NCBI GenBank assembly: GCA_934718785.1
Contig: CAKVAF010000015.1
Coordinates: forward strand, 1 to 47,606
Origin: an uncultured Campylobacter sp.
Lineage (GTDB): Bacteria; Campylobacterota; Campylobacteria; Campylobacterales; Campylobacteraceae
DNA length: 47,606 nucleotides
Direction of reading: 5' to 3'
Every line of letters begins with the position of its first letter. The stretch's first letter is position 1. Under the pieces are notes generated by a model. That model had not been told where the DNA came from and did not search any database. It saw only the letters and a list, made by a program, of their open reading frames with translations. The position numbers and the translations under genes are program-made. Of the stretch, positions 17,868 to 25,841 are shown in pieces.

Positions 17868-17885
17868 TTGGAACGGCTTTTGCTT
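17868..17885 (+). promoter_or_regulatory. Sigma54 (RpoN) promoter of the flgB operon
   Basis: TTGGAACGGCTTTTGCTT matches the Campylobacter sigma54 consensus, with GG at 17870-17871 and GC at 17882-17883 (12-base register). It lies 35 bases before the flgB start, as expected for rod genes under RpoN and FlgR. Confidence 0.85.
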
Positions 17886-17919
17886 ATAACTTGGCAAGAA
17901 TTAAACGAAGGATTAAAAA

Positions 17920-18354
17920 ATGATGGTCGAACCTTTTAAGTCTAAAGAGCTTGTTACAAGGGCTTTAGCGGGTAGAAATCTTAGAAACCAGCTTATCAAT
18001 TCAAACCTTGCAAATGTTGATACTCCTTTTTATAAGTCAAGGGACATCGAGTTTGAAACCGCTTTAGTCAAGCGCTCGGGCGAGATTTTTAAAACAGGCA
18101 GGGACTTTGAACTTAAAATGGCGCAGACTAGCGAGGGACATCAAGAGCCGTGGAAATTCCCAGATCCAAATAAGTCTATCATTTATCTAAGAGATGGGCA
18201 TTTGGCAAGAAATGACGCCAACACGGTGGATTTAGATGTCGAAACGACAGAACTTAGCAAAAATACAGCGATGATTAACGCCCTTGATGGCGTGCTTAGA
18301 AGACAAGGCAATATCTTTACAGCCATTGTCGATGCGAGCTCGAAGCTGAGTTAA
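17920..18354 (+). CDS. flgB: Flagellar basal-body rod protein FlgB
   Basis: A 144-residue proximal rod protein. It has the SNLANVDTPFYKSRDIEFETAL motif near the N-terminus that marks rod/hook proteins, and the C-terminal amphipathic helix ELSKNTAMINALDGVLRRQGNIFTAIVDASSKL. It is exported by the flagellar type III apparatus. First gene of flgB-flgC-fliE, ten bases before flgC. A second ATG follows immediately at 17923, so the start is uncertain by one codon. The leader carries AAGGATTAAAA and a sigma54 promoter. Confidence 0.95.
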   Translation: MMVEPFKSKELVTRALAGRNLRNQLINSNLANVDTPFYKSRDIEFETALVKRSGEIFKTGRDFELKMAQTSEGHQEPWKFPDPNKSIIYLRDGHLARNDANTVDLDVETTELSKNTAMINALDGVLRRQGNIFTAIVDASSKLS

Positions 18355-18364
18355 GGAGTGAAAG

Positions 18365-18862
18365 ATGGCTTATTTAAGTGATTTTGATATCAGCGGGTAT
18401 GGCTTAAGCGCGCAACGCTTTAGGCTCAATGTCATCAGCTCAAATATCGCTAATGCTAACACCACGCGCACGGCTGAGGGCGGACCTTACAGACGCCGCG
18501 AAGTGATTTTCAAAGCGACTGAGTTTAATGAAATTTTAAATAAACAGATTAAAAATGACAATAATATGCTAGAATATGAAAATCCACTCAACGATCCAAG
18601 CTCGCAAAAGACGGCTGATCCTAGCATTATGAGCGTGGTTGTGGATAAGGTGGTGCGCGATGATAAAGAATTTCGTATGAAATACGATCCTAGCCACCCA
18701 GACGCTAATGCTGAGGGCTATGTGGCGTATCCTAATATCAATCCTGTGATTGAAATGGCGGATTTGATCGAAGCCACGCGCGCTTATCAAGCTAATGTCG
18801 TGGCGTTTAACAGCACAAAGCAAATCGCAAACAGCGCGATTGATTTATTAAGGGGACAGTAA
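18365..18862 (+). CDS. flgC: Flagellar basal-body rod protein FlgC
   Basis: A 165-residue rod protein. It has an N-terminal SGYGLSAQRFRLNVISSNIANANTTRT motif and C-terminal MADLIEATRAYQANVVAFNSTKQIANSAIDLLRG, both characteristic of FlgC. It follows flgB after ten bases with AAGGAGTGAAAG as ribosome binding site, and leads into fliE with a one-base gap. Confidence 0.96.
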   Translation: MAYLSDFDISGYGLSAQRFRLNVISSNIANANTTRTAEGGPYRRREVIFKATEFNEILNKQIKNDNNMLEYENPLNDPSSQKTADPSIMSVVVDKVVRDDKEFRMKYDPSHPDANAEGYVAYPNINPVIEMADLIEATRAYQANVVAFNSTKQIANSAIDLLRGQ

Positions 18863-18863
18863 G

Positions 18864-19160
18864 ATGATCAATAATATAAATAATATAAACAACACAAGCG
18901 GTGCAAACAACAGCACTTCAAAGACAAATTCAAACATAGGTGATGAATTTGCTAAAATGCTCAAGCAGTCTATTAGTGATTTAGATAAAACGCAAAAAAC
19001 AGGCGAAGCGGCGATGAGCGATATCGCCACAGGTCAGGTTAAAGACTTGCACCAAGCAGCCATTGCGATCAACAAGGCTGAAAGCTCGATGAAATTTATG
19101 CTTGAAGTGCGCAATAAAGCCATCAATGCTTATAAAGAAATCACCAGAACACAAATTTAA
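18864..19160 (+). CDS. fliE: Flagellar hook-basal body protein FliE
   Basis: A 98-residue protein linking the MS ring to the rod. The C-terminal half (GQVKDLHQAAIAINKAESSMKFMLEVRNKAINAYKEI) is the conserved FliE signature. The N-terminus is low-complexity (Asn/Ser/Thr), as common in this family. The start overlaps the ribosome-bound region of the flgC stop (GGGGACAGTAAG). Confidence 0.94.
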   Translation: MINNINNINNTSGANNSTSKTNSNIGDEFAKMLKQSISDLDKTQKTGEAAMSDIATGQVKDLHQAAIAINKAESSMKFMLEVRNKAINAYKEITRTQI

Positions 19161-19166
19161 TCCTTA

Positions 19167-20954
19167 ATGAATGATAGCAACGACACTAGAGCCCCAAAGC
19201 TTCTTTTTGCTTTTGCTATGGTTCTAGTTTTTATGTGCCTTTTTTTAAGCTCGACTTTTTTTCTCACTTCCAAAAGAGCCATTCCCAACACCGAAAAAGA
19301 CCAAACCGACATCGCCTTAAGAGGCTCTATCATCACAGCGGATAATTTTGCTATTGCAAGCTCAAAGAAAATTTACCGCGCAGAAATCGATCTAAGAAGC
19401 ATTGATTTAGGCAAGCTTGAGCTTTTTTTAAAACTTTTTGAAATTTATAGTGGAGCCAATAAAGCTCAAATGACAGACATCAAAAAGCGCCTAGAAATTG
19501 CTTTTAAAAAGAAAAATTATAATTTTATTTTACTGCAGGATTTAAATTCCAAAGAAGCAAATTATCTTAAAGAACTTTCTAAAAAGCTCTATGTGCAGGG
19601 CTTTTTCAAGGCTTTTACCAACTCAAATGATAGGGTGGAAACAAGGGGCTTAAGTGTCATCGAGCATAAAGAAGATCGAAGCTATATGTCAAAAGACGCG
19701 CTCACACCAGCCATAGGCTACACGCGCGCTGTTTTAGATGATGGTATTTTAAAAAATATCGGCGTTAAAGGGCTTGAAAAATACTATGATGAGTGCTTGC
19801 AAGCCTTTCAGGATGAGAAAATTCAAGGGCTTAAAGACATAGGTGGTAATATCATTTTAAGTCTAGACTCGCTTAAGCAGCAAAAAATCAATGGCTGTAA
19901 TTTGCATTTAAATGTCTATTTAAAGCTTCAAAAAAGCATTGAAAAGATGATCGATCTTAAAAATGTGGATTTAAACGCCAGTGAAATTATCGTCGGCGTT
20001 ATGCAAAGCAGCACTGGAAAGCTCATAGCGCTAGCAAGCTCAAGGCGCTATGATCCAAGTAACCGTGGCAAGGATTTATCCGTGCTTAATGCAAGTGCTA
20101 TAGAATATGGCTATGAGGTAGGCTCAGTCATCAAGCCCTTTATTTTTACCACAGCTTTAAGCTTAAATAAGCTTAATTTAAATGAGACTATAAACACAAA
20201 CAACGGCGTTTTCAAGCTTGGACGCTTTACTATAAAAGATGATCATCCTGCCAAGCAAATGAATCCTGAAGAAATTTTAATGTATTCTTCAAATGTGGGA
20301 ATGATACAAATTGCTAGAAGACTCAGCGGCTTTGAGCTCATCTCAGGACTTAAAATCTTTGGCTTTGGAGAAAAAACGGGCGTTGATTTACCTTATGAGC
20401 AAAAGGGCGAGCTGCCAAGTTCTAATATCAGAGAGATTGAAAAGTCTGTTTTAAGCTATGGTTATGGGCTTAAAGCTACCTTTATGCAACTACTTGCAGC
20501 CTATAATGTCTTTAATAATAATGGCTTTTATATAGCTCCTCACTTAGGCGATAAATTTTATCAAAATAATAAATTCACAAGCCTAGAAGAAGGCTTTAAG
20601 CCTCAAAAAATTCTCTCATCAAGCGTGGCAAAGCAAATTCAAAGCATACTCATATCCACTATTGAAAAGGGCACGGGACGCAAAGCCTATACCGAGGGTC
20701 TTGTAATAGGTGGCAAAACAGGCACAGCACGCATCGCTCAAAAGGGCGGTTACTCATCCACGCGCTACAACGCAAGCTTTTTTGGCTTTGCAAATGATAG
20801 CTCAAACGCCTATACCATAGGAGTTTTAGTGCGTACACCCAAAAAGGCTTATAGTTACTACGCTGCACAAAGTGCCTTGCCAATTTTTAAAGAAACTATT
20901 AATATACTTGTAAAAGAAGATTTTTTAAAGCCTGAAACAGCGGCGCAAAATTAA
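19167..20954 (+). CDS. pbpB: Class B penicillin-binding protein (FtsI/PBP2-type transpeptidase)
   Basis: A 595-residue peptidoglycan transpeptidase. It has an N-terminal membrane anchor (residues ~10-32), a PBP-dimer region starting near RGSIITADNFAIASS, and a transpeptidase domain with S320-V-I-K323 (nucleophile Ser), S374-S-N376 and K517-T-G519. Together these identify a division- or elongation-type class B PBP. It follows fliE after six bases with almost no Shine-Dalgarno, so it is probably translated by coupling from the flagellar transcript. From memory the same neighbour relation exists in C. jejuni (Cj0526c-Cj0525c). No SEDS partner is in the window. Confidence 0.92.
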   Translation: MNDSNDTRAPKLLFAFAMVLVFMCLFLSSTFFLTSKRAIPNTEKDQTDIALRGSIITADNFAIASSKKIYRAEIDLRSIDLGKLELFLKLFEIYSGANKAQMTDIKKRLEIAFKKKNYNFILLQDLNSKEANYLKELSKKLYVQGFFKAFTNSNDRVETRGLSVIEHKEDRSYMSKDALTPAIGYTRAVLDDGILKNIGVKGLEKYYDECLQAFQDEKIQGLKDIGGNIILSLDSLKQQKINGCNLHLNVYLKLQKSIEKMIDLKNVDLNASEIIVGVMQSSTGKLIALASSRRYDPSNRGKDLSVLNASAIEYGYEVGSVIKPFIFTTALSLNKLNLNETINTNNGVFKLGRFTIKDDHPAKQMNPEEILMYSSNVGMIQIARRLSGFELISGLKIFGFGEKTGVDLPYEQKGELPSSNIREIEKSVLSYGYGLKATFMQLLAAYNVFNNNGFYIAPHLGDKFYQNNKFTSLEEGFKPQKILSSSVAKQIQSILISTIEKGTGRKAYTEGLVIGGKTGTARIAQKGGYSSTRYNASFFGFANDSSNAYTIGVLVRTPKKAYSYYAAQSALPIFKETINILVKEDFLKPETAAQN

Positions 20955-20987
20955 GACGGTGTTATTTTTCGTGTCGCTTTTTTGCTT

Positions 20988-21110
20988 GTCATTGCTGGGC
21001 TTTTAAAAACGCGAAGCAATCCATAGTTTATTTTTAAATTTATAGTTTTATTTTCGTAAAAATTTAATGGATTGCCGCGAATTTGCTTTTGTAAATTCTC
21101 GCAATGACGA
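20988..21110. repeat. Family B full palindromic unit
   Basis: Left arm TGTCATTGCTGGG...GCGAAGCAATCCATAG, then an AT-rich centre nearly the same as in 15627-15743. Right half: GATTGCCGC + GAATTTGC (21079-21086), TTTT, GTAAATTC (21091-21098, one G-T pair) + TCGCAATGACGA. Confidence 0.85.
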
Positions 21111-21119
21111 AACTATCCC

Positions 21120-21230
21120 TGTTATTGCGAGCGCAGCGAAGCAATCCATTCTTTACTGAGTCATTTAAATTTTTTCTAAAGTAAATTTTGTAGATTGCCA
21201 CGACAAAACTGCGTTTTGTCTCGCAATGAT
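21120..21230. repeat. Family B full palindromic unit
   Basis: Left arm GTTATTGCGAGCGCAGCG then AAGCAATCCATT. Right half: GATTGCCAC + GACAAAAC (21202-21209), TGC, GTTTTGTC (21213-21220) + TCGCAATGATG. The stem is a perfect 8 bp. Confidence 0.85.
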
Positions 21231-21240
21231 GCAGAGTTAA

Positions 21241-21280
21241 GATTGTCACGAAAATTCTACGAATTTTCTCGCAATGGCGG
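21241..21280. repeat. Family B half-unit
   Basis: GATTGTCAC + GAAAATTC (21250-21257), TAC, GAATTTTC (21261-21268) + TCGCAATGGCGG. The stem is perfect and again has its own sequence. Confidence 0.8.
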
Positions 21281-21350
21281 CTAAATTTAATTATCAACAC
21301 ACTCAAGCAACGTTCGCAATGACGAAATTTCTACACTCTATTTTCTAACT

Positions 21351-21373
21351 CAAAACTCGCGCCACAGTTTTCG
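21351..21373 (+). repeat. Family A short repeat, copy A6
   Basis: CAAAACTCGCGCCACAGTTTT, where the AAAACT/AGTTTT ends are complementary. Adjacent to the 3' end of the radical SAM gene. Confidence 0.75.
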
Positions 21374-21388
21374 TATACTTTAAAGCTC

Positions 21389-22420
21389 TCAAGGCTCAAG
21401 TGTCAAAGGCTCAGCAGTTTGCACCGCTACATTGATAGCCTTTTTAGGCGCATCCATATCATGACAATAATCACAGGCTTTGAAAAAATCCTGCGCATAA
21501 AAGCTAAAAAATCTTTCTTTTTTATCTTCTAAATTGATAAAATCACCCTTAAATTCATCAAGCCCTTTAAGCCTTGAGAGTGAGCTTGCCACAGGACATA
21601 CGAAAACCGCGCCTTTTGAAGCATTTTTAAGAAATTTTCCCTCATCAGCGCGCACGCCCTCGGCACTCATCAAGCTTACACAAGGCATTTTACAGGCTAT
21701 GAAATTTTTAATAATATCTTTTTTAGAACGTCCTCTTTTATAAATCTTACCCGGATCGCTCCATTTAGCATCCGCCCCACTTGAATCCAGCGAATAAGCG
21801 ATTTTGTATTTTTTCAAATTTGTAAAAATACTTTTGTGTTGAAGCTTAAGCTTTAAATTCGGCGATAAAGAATAATCAGAAATTGTAATTTTCCTAAGCT
21901 TTTTAGCCTTTGAAAGAGCCTTTAAAAGCTCTGTGCTAAAATCAATCGTGCCATTGCTTACGAGAGTGAAAGTTTTAATTTGCTTTTGTTGATTCAAAAA
22001 CTCGACAAGTTCGGGCAAAGGCTGGAATAACAAAGGCTCACCGCCGATAATCCTTAGCCTTTGAACGCTATCTACACGTTCAAATAAAGCCTCAAGCGCA
22101 TTTTTAAGCCCATCAAGTGTGGCGGCGTATTGATTTGTAGGCTGAAAATACTGCATTAAGTTATTGCAAGAAACGCAGCACATCGTGCATTTGGTCGTTA
22201 AAACAAGCTCTAAATAAGGGATATCAACTTTTCCTTTAAGCACACGTTTTTGAAAATAAGACTTAAGAAAGAATTTTTTCATCAGCGCAGCATAGGGCAA
22301 TTTAAAAATTCTCAAAAAGCCCCTTTTACCGCTTAAATAAGAGCTATGCCAAGCGATATTTGGCTTGATATAGCGCTCATTAAAAAGCTCATTTTCTATG
22401 TATTTTTGATAATTAGACAT
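21389..22420 (-). CDS. Radical SAM protein of unknown function
   Basis: A 343-residue radical SAM enzyme. The cluster motif CxxxCxxC is C78-C82-C85 (CTMCCVSC), followed by RIIGGEPLLF, the GGE motif that contacts SAM, and FTLVSNGT. The C-terminal part holds more cysteines (FIACKMPC, FVCPVA, ACDYCHD), consistent with an auxiliary SPASM/twitch-type iron-sulfur site. I placed the start at ATG 22420, which has TAAGGAATTTT before it. The upstream in-frame ATG at 22447 overlaps GATATAAT, more likely the -10 box. Substrate unknown. It stands alone between two family B repeat arrays, and no peptide precursor gene was seen beside it. Confidence 0.85.
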   Translation of the reverse strand: MSNYQKYIENELFNERYIKPNIAWHSSYLSGKRGFLRIFKLPYAALMKKFFLKSYFQKRVLKGKVDIPYLELVLTTKCTMCCVSCNNLMQYFQPTNQYAATLDGLKNALEALFERVDSVQRLRIIGGEPLLFQPLPELVEFLNQQKQIKTFTLVSNGTIDFSTELLKALSKAKKLRKITISDYSLSPNLKLKLQHKSIFTNLKKYKIAYSLDSSGADAKWSDPGKIYKRGRSKKDIIKNFIACKMPCVSLMSAEGVRADEGKFLKNASKGAVFVCPVASSLSRLKGLDEFKGDFINLEDKKERFFSFYAQDFFKACDYCHDMDAPKKAINVAVQTAEPLTLEP

Positions 22421-22504
22421 AAAATTCCTTAAATTTAAAAGACTCATTATATCTAAATTTAATTAATTTTAAAGCCTTAAATGCTGATTTTAATCTTTAA
22501 AAAT

Positions 22505-22533
22505 CCTAAAACTGCGGCGGGCGTTTTGAAATT
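22505..22533 (-). repeat. Family A short repeat, copy A7
   Basis: AAAACTGCGGCGGGCGTTTT then GAAATTT, reverse orientation and a diverged core. Confidence 0.65.
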
Positions 22534-22550
22534 TAAAAGAATAAAAATTA

Positions 22551-22655
22551 CGTCATTGCTGGGCTTTTAAAAAACGCGAAACAATCTATAGTTTAATGGC
22601 AAAAATAAAGAGTGGATTGCCACGAATTTGCTTTCGCAAATTCTCGCAATGACGA
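22551..22655. repeat. Family B full palindromic unit
   Basis: Left arm CGTCATTGCTGGG...GCGAAACAATCTATAG. Right half: GATTGCCAC + GAATTTGC (22624-22631), TTTC, GCAAATTC (22636-22643) + TCGCAATGACGA. The stem is a perfect 8 bp. Confidence 0.85.
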
Positions 22656-22678
22656 GTTTTCGATAATATTTAATTATA

Positions 22679-22715
22679 GATTGCCGCGTGTTGCAAGCAA
22701 CGCTCGCAATGACGG
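22679..22715. repeat. Family B half-unit
   Basis: GATTGCCGC + GTGTTGC (22688-22694), AA, GCAACGC (22697-22703, one G-T pair) + TCGCAATGACGG. Confidence 0.8.
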
Positions 22716-22845
22716 CTAAATTTAATTATCGACACATTCAGGCTCGTTCGCAATGACGCAGAGTTAAGATTATCGCGCAAATTCTCGCAATGACGAGTGC
22801 AAAACTTTATCGCAAAAACCCTTATTTTGCAACGGTAAGTCCTAG

Positions 22846-25601
22846 TCAATATCTATACCCCACTTCAAGCCAAAATTGTCTGCCTGTTTCGTAGCTCAAG
22901 CTTGAAGAACGACTTAAATTTTTTGTATTTTGCTTAACATTTAAATTTACTTTATCCAAAACATTAAAAACATCAATATTGGCATAAAGGGTATTTTTCT
23001 TATATACTTCTTTTTCGATGCCTAGTCTTAAGTCCCAAGTAAAGCGCGTTGGGATACGATAATCTTCATAAACGCAAGCTGTTGCTTGTGTTGCACCACA
23101 AGGGCTAGGATTGTCAGGCGATTCTGTAGTTGCATTATAAGGCATTCTTACTCTAAAGAAATTATTTAGTGTCCAGTCTGTGTTTAAAAGTTTGATAGTA
23201 TGTGTGGTTGAAAATCTAAAGCTTAAAGGCTGAGCAAAATTTGTAACTGAAAGCTCACTTCTTCGCTGGACTGTGCCATTGTATTTAATCCAAGAATCTT
23301 GTGAAGGTGAAATTTTTTCATCCTTGTAATTATTATAAGATCTTTTTACATCTGTATAATCAAAAGCAAAATTAAAATAATTTAACATTGAACCTGACAT
23401 AAAAGGTGTATTGTTGCCAATAGTTAAAGTGATTACATCAGTATCTGACTCATCACTATTATCATAAGTGTAATATAAACAAGTACTTGAGCTATCTCTT
23501 TTACCACACTTATAACGCACTTCATCGCGTCCAAAACGATGAATATATTTGCTACTTACATTAAAAAGTCCCACTTCTTGTATCACGCCAAACATCAGCT
23601 CATCCGCATAAGGAATTTTAAGCTGCCTAAAGTCAAAACTATTTGCATGGCTATAATGATAATTCATATCCCCATTTGGATCGTCACCCCAAGGCAAAGA
23701 TTCTAAAGTTTTGCTCGCATCCGAGCGCATATAAAAACTTTCCAAGGCACTTTTACCTTGCGAAAGCTTATAAGCATACATATTGCGCCCATAGTAGCGG
23801 TTTGCTCCAAATGTAAATTGTGTGTTATATTTAAAATCTTCTTTTCCCCAAGGTGCTGTATAATTTGTACTAAAGCGCGGTGCAATAGGAGCTTTTTGCA
23901 TATAAGTATCATAGTCCATTCTAAGACCTAATCTTGTGGCTACGTCACCTTTGTTGCCTAAATCAAACCTGCTCTCATTTTCGATAAAAAAAGCAGTTTG
24001 AAAATTATCCATATCAATTTCACCTGCTTTATATTCTTCGATAGTGCTAAAAAATTGCCCATTATTAGAACCCCATTTATTTTCATCGGGCTTAGAATTT
24101 GAACACCAAATATCGCCTGCTTGGCAAGTGTAATTCGAGTTATCAAAACCTGTTGAGACATTATCCAATAATATAGCCTGCCCGCCTTGCCAAGAGTCTT
24201 TAAGCCTTTTAAAATAAGCGTAAGTATAAGAAAATTCAGTACCTATATTAAAGCCTGTTTCCCAAGTATCATCATAATAAGGTTCAAAATTTTGCGTGAG
24301 TTTAAGACTTAAATCTTGTTGTTTATTATCCTCATCCCCAAAACTTCCATAAGCTGAAGTAAAGCCATCACCCCAACTTTTTTCAGGTGAATAAATCCAG
24401 TTTTGAAGAATAGAACTTTCACTGCGACGTGATTCTTCCATATACGAAAAAAAACTTGTAATACTTGCAAAACCGAGCGAATTATTTATCGTGCCATCAA
24501 GTCCTAGCTGATGACCGCCATTTTTCATCGTAGTTTGTGAATTAATAGCATAATCTCTATAATAAACTCCAAGTTGTGGCATATAAGCATAACTTGCTTC
24601 TAAAGCCACATCATCACTCGCTTGATAATTTGTCTTAATGAAAAAATTATAGCTTTCGCGCTTTTGTGTTCTTTCTTCGCGTGCGAATTCTGAGTCTAAT
24701 TCACTTGAAACTTTAAGTGGGATAAAACTTTGTGTTGTGGTAAAGCTTGCGATGACACCTAGCTTATCATTGATTTTACTCTCTAAGCTTGAGCGAAAAG
24801 AATGTTTGATGAATTTGGGCTGATAATCTGTATTGCCTGAATTCAAAAAGTCTTCTTTTTTAAAAGTCGCTGTTTCATAAATGTGATACTTTGTAAGTGA
24901 AAAAGCGCCATCATTAGCATTTCCTTGCGAAATTTGATAGGCAAAATTGGCTCCAAAGTCCTTTTCAGCGCTCCTTGTCTCAGCTTCTACGACCCCGCCC
25001 GTAAAGCCCCCATAACTTGCGCCCACATTGCTATCTTGCACTTTTACGCTTTTAAGCAAGAAAGTATCGATATTTAACCCTTGAGAGCGTCCCATGGTAG
25101 AATCTCGAACATTTCCGGGATCACTACCTTCTGAAACTCCACTTAGGTCATTATTGATACTTTTGCCATCGAGTAAAAAAGAGTTTTGATAATAAAGTCC
25201 GCCAGAAATGCTGATATTTGGCGGAGTGATTTCGCCCGGAGTATTTGAACTCATCGCCCTTGTATCAAATTGTACATTGGGAGTCATTTTTAAAAGTGAA
25301 GTGATGTCGCCGTTACCATTTGGAGTGGTAGTAAGTTGTCTTTCGTTGATTTCTTCGCCACTTTGAAAAGGAAAGGTATTGGCTGTAATGACCGTTGCAT
25401 CAAGCCTGTAAGGCTCGTTGCTTGAATTTGTATCCAAGCTTTTTTGCGCGCTGATGCTTGAAGCATTAGAATTTGAAGCGCTGGTGCTTAAAACGCTATT
25501 TTTTAAATGCCCCCCCCCTGCGAATTTGCCGTGCTGTTTGTCTCAGCCAAAAGCAAACTTGAAAGCACAAAGGAAAGATAAATTTGTCTTTTAAATTTCA
25601 T
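22846..25601 (-). CDS. TonB-dependent outer-membrane receptor, phase-variable, OFF in this sequence
   Basis: The main frame (from 25437 down) is a 22-strand-type TonB-dependent receptor. It has a TonB-box-like YRLDATVIT, a plug domain (TSLLKMTPNVQFD, ISISGGLYYQNSFLLDGKSIN) and a long beta barrel ending in the aromatic RQFWLEVGYRY. The frame stays open upstream to a G9 tract. Beyond that, in another frame, lies ATG 25601 with AAAGGAT upstream and a signal peptide (MKFKRQIYLSFVLSSLLLA). With G9 the signal frame stops two codons after the tract. Ten Gs would join both into 918 residues. So expression switches by slippage. Cargo is probably an iron compound, because the divergent neighbour is ChaN-like. 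From memory it resembles Cj0178. Confidence 0.88.
25510..25518 (-). repeat. Homopolymeric G9 tract controlling the TonB receptor
   Basis: Nine C on the plus strand, G9 in coding sense, 29 codons after the ATG. A length of 7, 10 or 13 keeps the frame. Nine leads to GGC-ATT-TAA. The flanks (ATG before the C run, TG after it) match those of the tract at 6622. Confidence 0.9.
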
Positions 25602-25623
25602 AGGGCTAAAATCCTTTAATTTT

Positions 25624-25646
25624 GATAATTATTTTAAATAATAATA
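25624..25646. promoter_or_regulatory. Possible Fur box upstream of the TonB receptor
   Basis: GATAATTATTTTAAATAATAATAGG contains inverted ATTATTT/AAATAAT arms and resembles the Fur consensus of GATAAT repeats. It is 23 bases upstream of the ATG. AT richness makes chance matches likely. Confidence 0.4.
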
Positions 25647-25742
25647 GGTGATATTATATCTTTTTTATCTTAAATTTTACTTAGAATAATATTATTTTTT
25701 AAAGCCGAATTTTAATTTAAAGACTGAAAATAAAAAGATTTG

Positions 25743-25776
25743 AAAAATTTAAATTTTAATTAAAATTTAAATTTTT
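25743..25776. repeat. Perfect 34-bp AT palindrome
   Basis: Two exact 17-base arms (first arm AAAAATTTAAATTTTAA) meet with no spacer, in the middle of the divergent region between the TonB receptor and the ChaN-like gene. Confidence 0.8.
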
Positions 25777-25841
25777 AAGCTAGGATTTATCAAAAAAATG
25801 ATAATATTTTACAAATTTAATTTTAATTTTAAGGCTAAAAT

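Larger units (their letters stand above)
20955..21388. other. 434-base spacer: array of family B units plus A6
   Basis: Between the penicillin-binding protein gene and the radical SAM gene (convergent), the spacer is nearly all repeat: two full B units, a separate half-unit, a tail with CGGCTAAATTTAATTATC (from 21276) ending in CGCAATGACGA, and A6. A long open frame on the minus strand here (21064-21306) is translated repeat and not a gene. Confidence 0.8.
22421..22845. other. Spacer with A7 and a family B array
   Basis: After the radical SAM promoter region come A7, one full B unit, a half-unit at 22679, and a tail (22716-22800). The tail repeats modules of the 21.3 kb array: GGCTAAATTTAATTATC, GACACATTCA, CGCAGAGTTAAGATT and TCTCGCAATGACG. 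Confidence 0.8.

Noticed and set aside
21064..21306. 80-codon open frame on the minus strand rich in Arg/Ile
   Set aside because: It is entirely made of family B repeat arms, lacks a ribosome binding site, and similar peptides would come from every B array.
22421..22447. Longer start of the radical SAM protein at 22447
   Set aside because: No ribosome binding site there; the sequence overlaps a probable -10 box (GATATAAT), while ATG 22420 has AAGGA.
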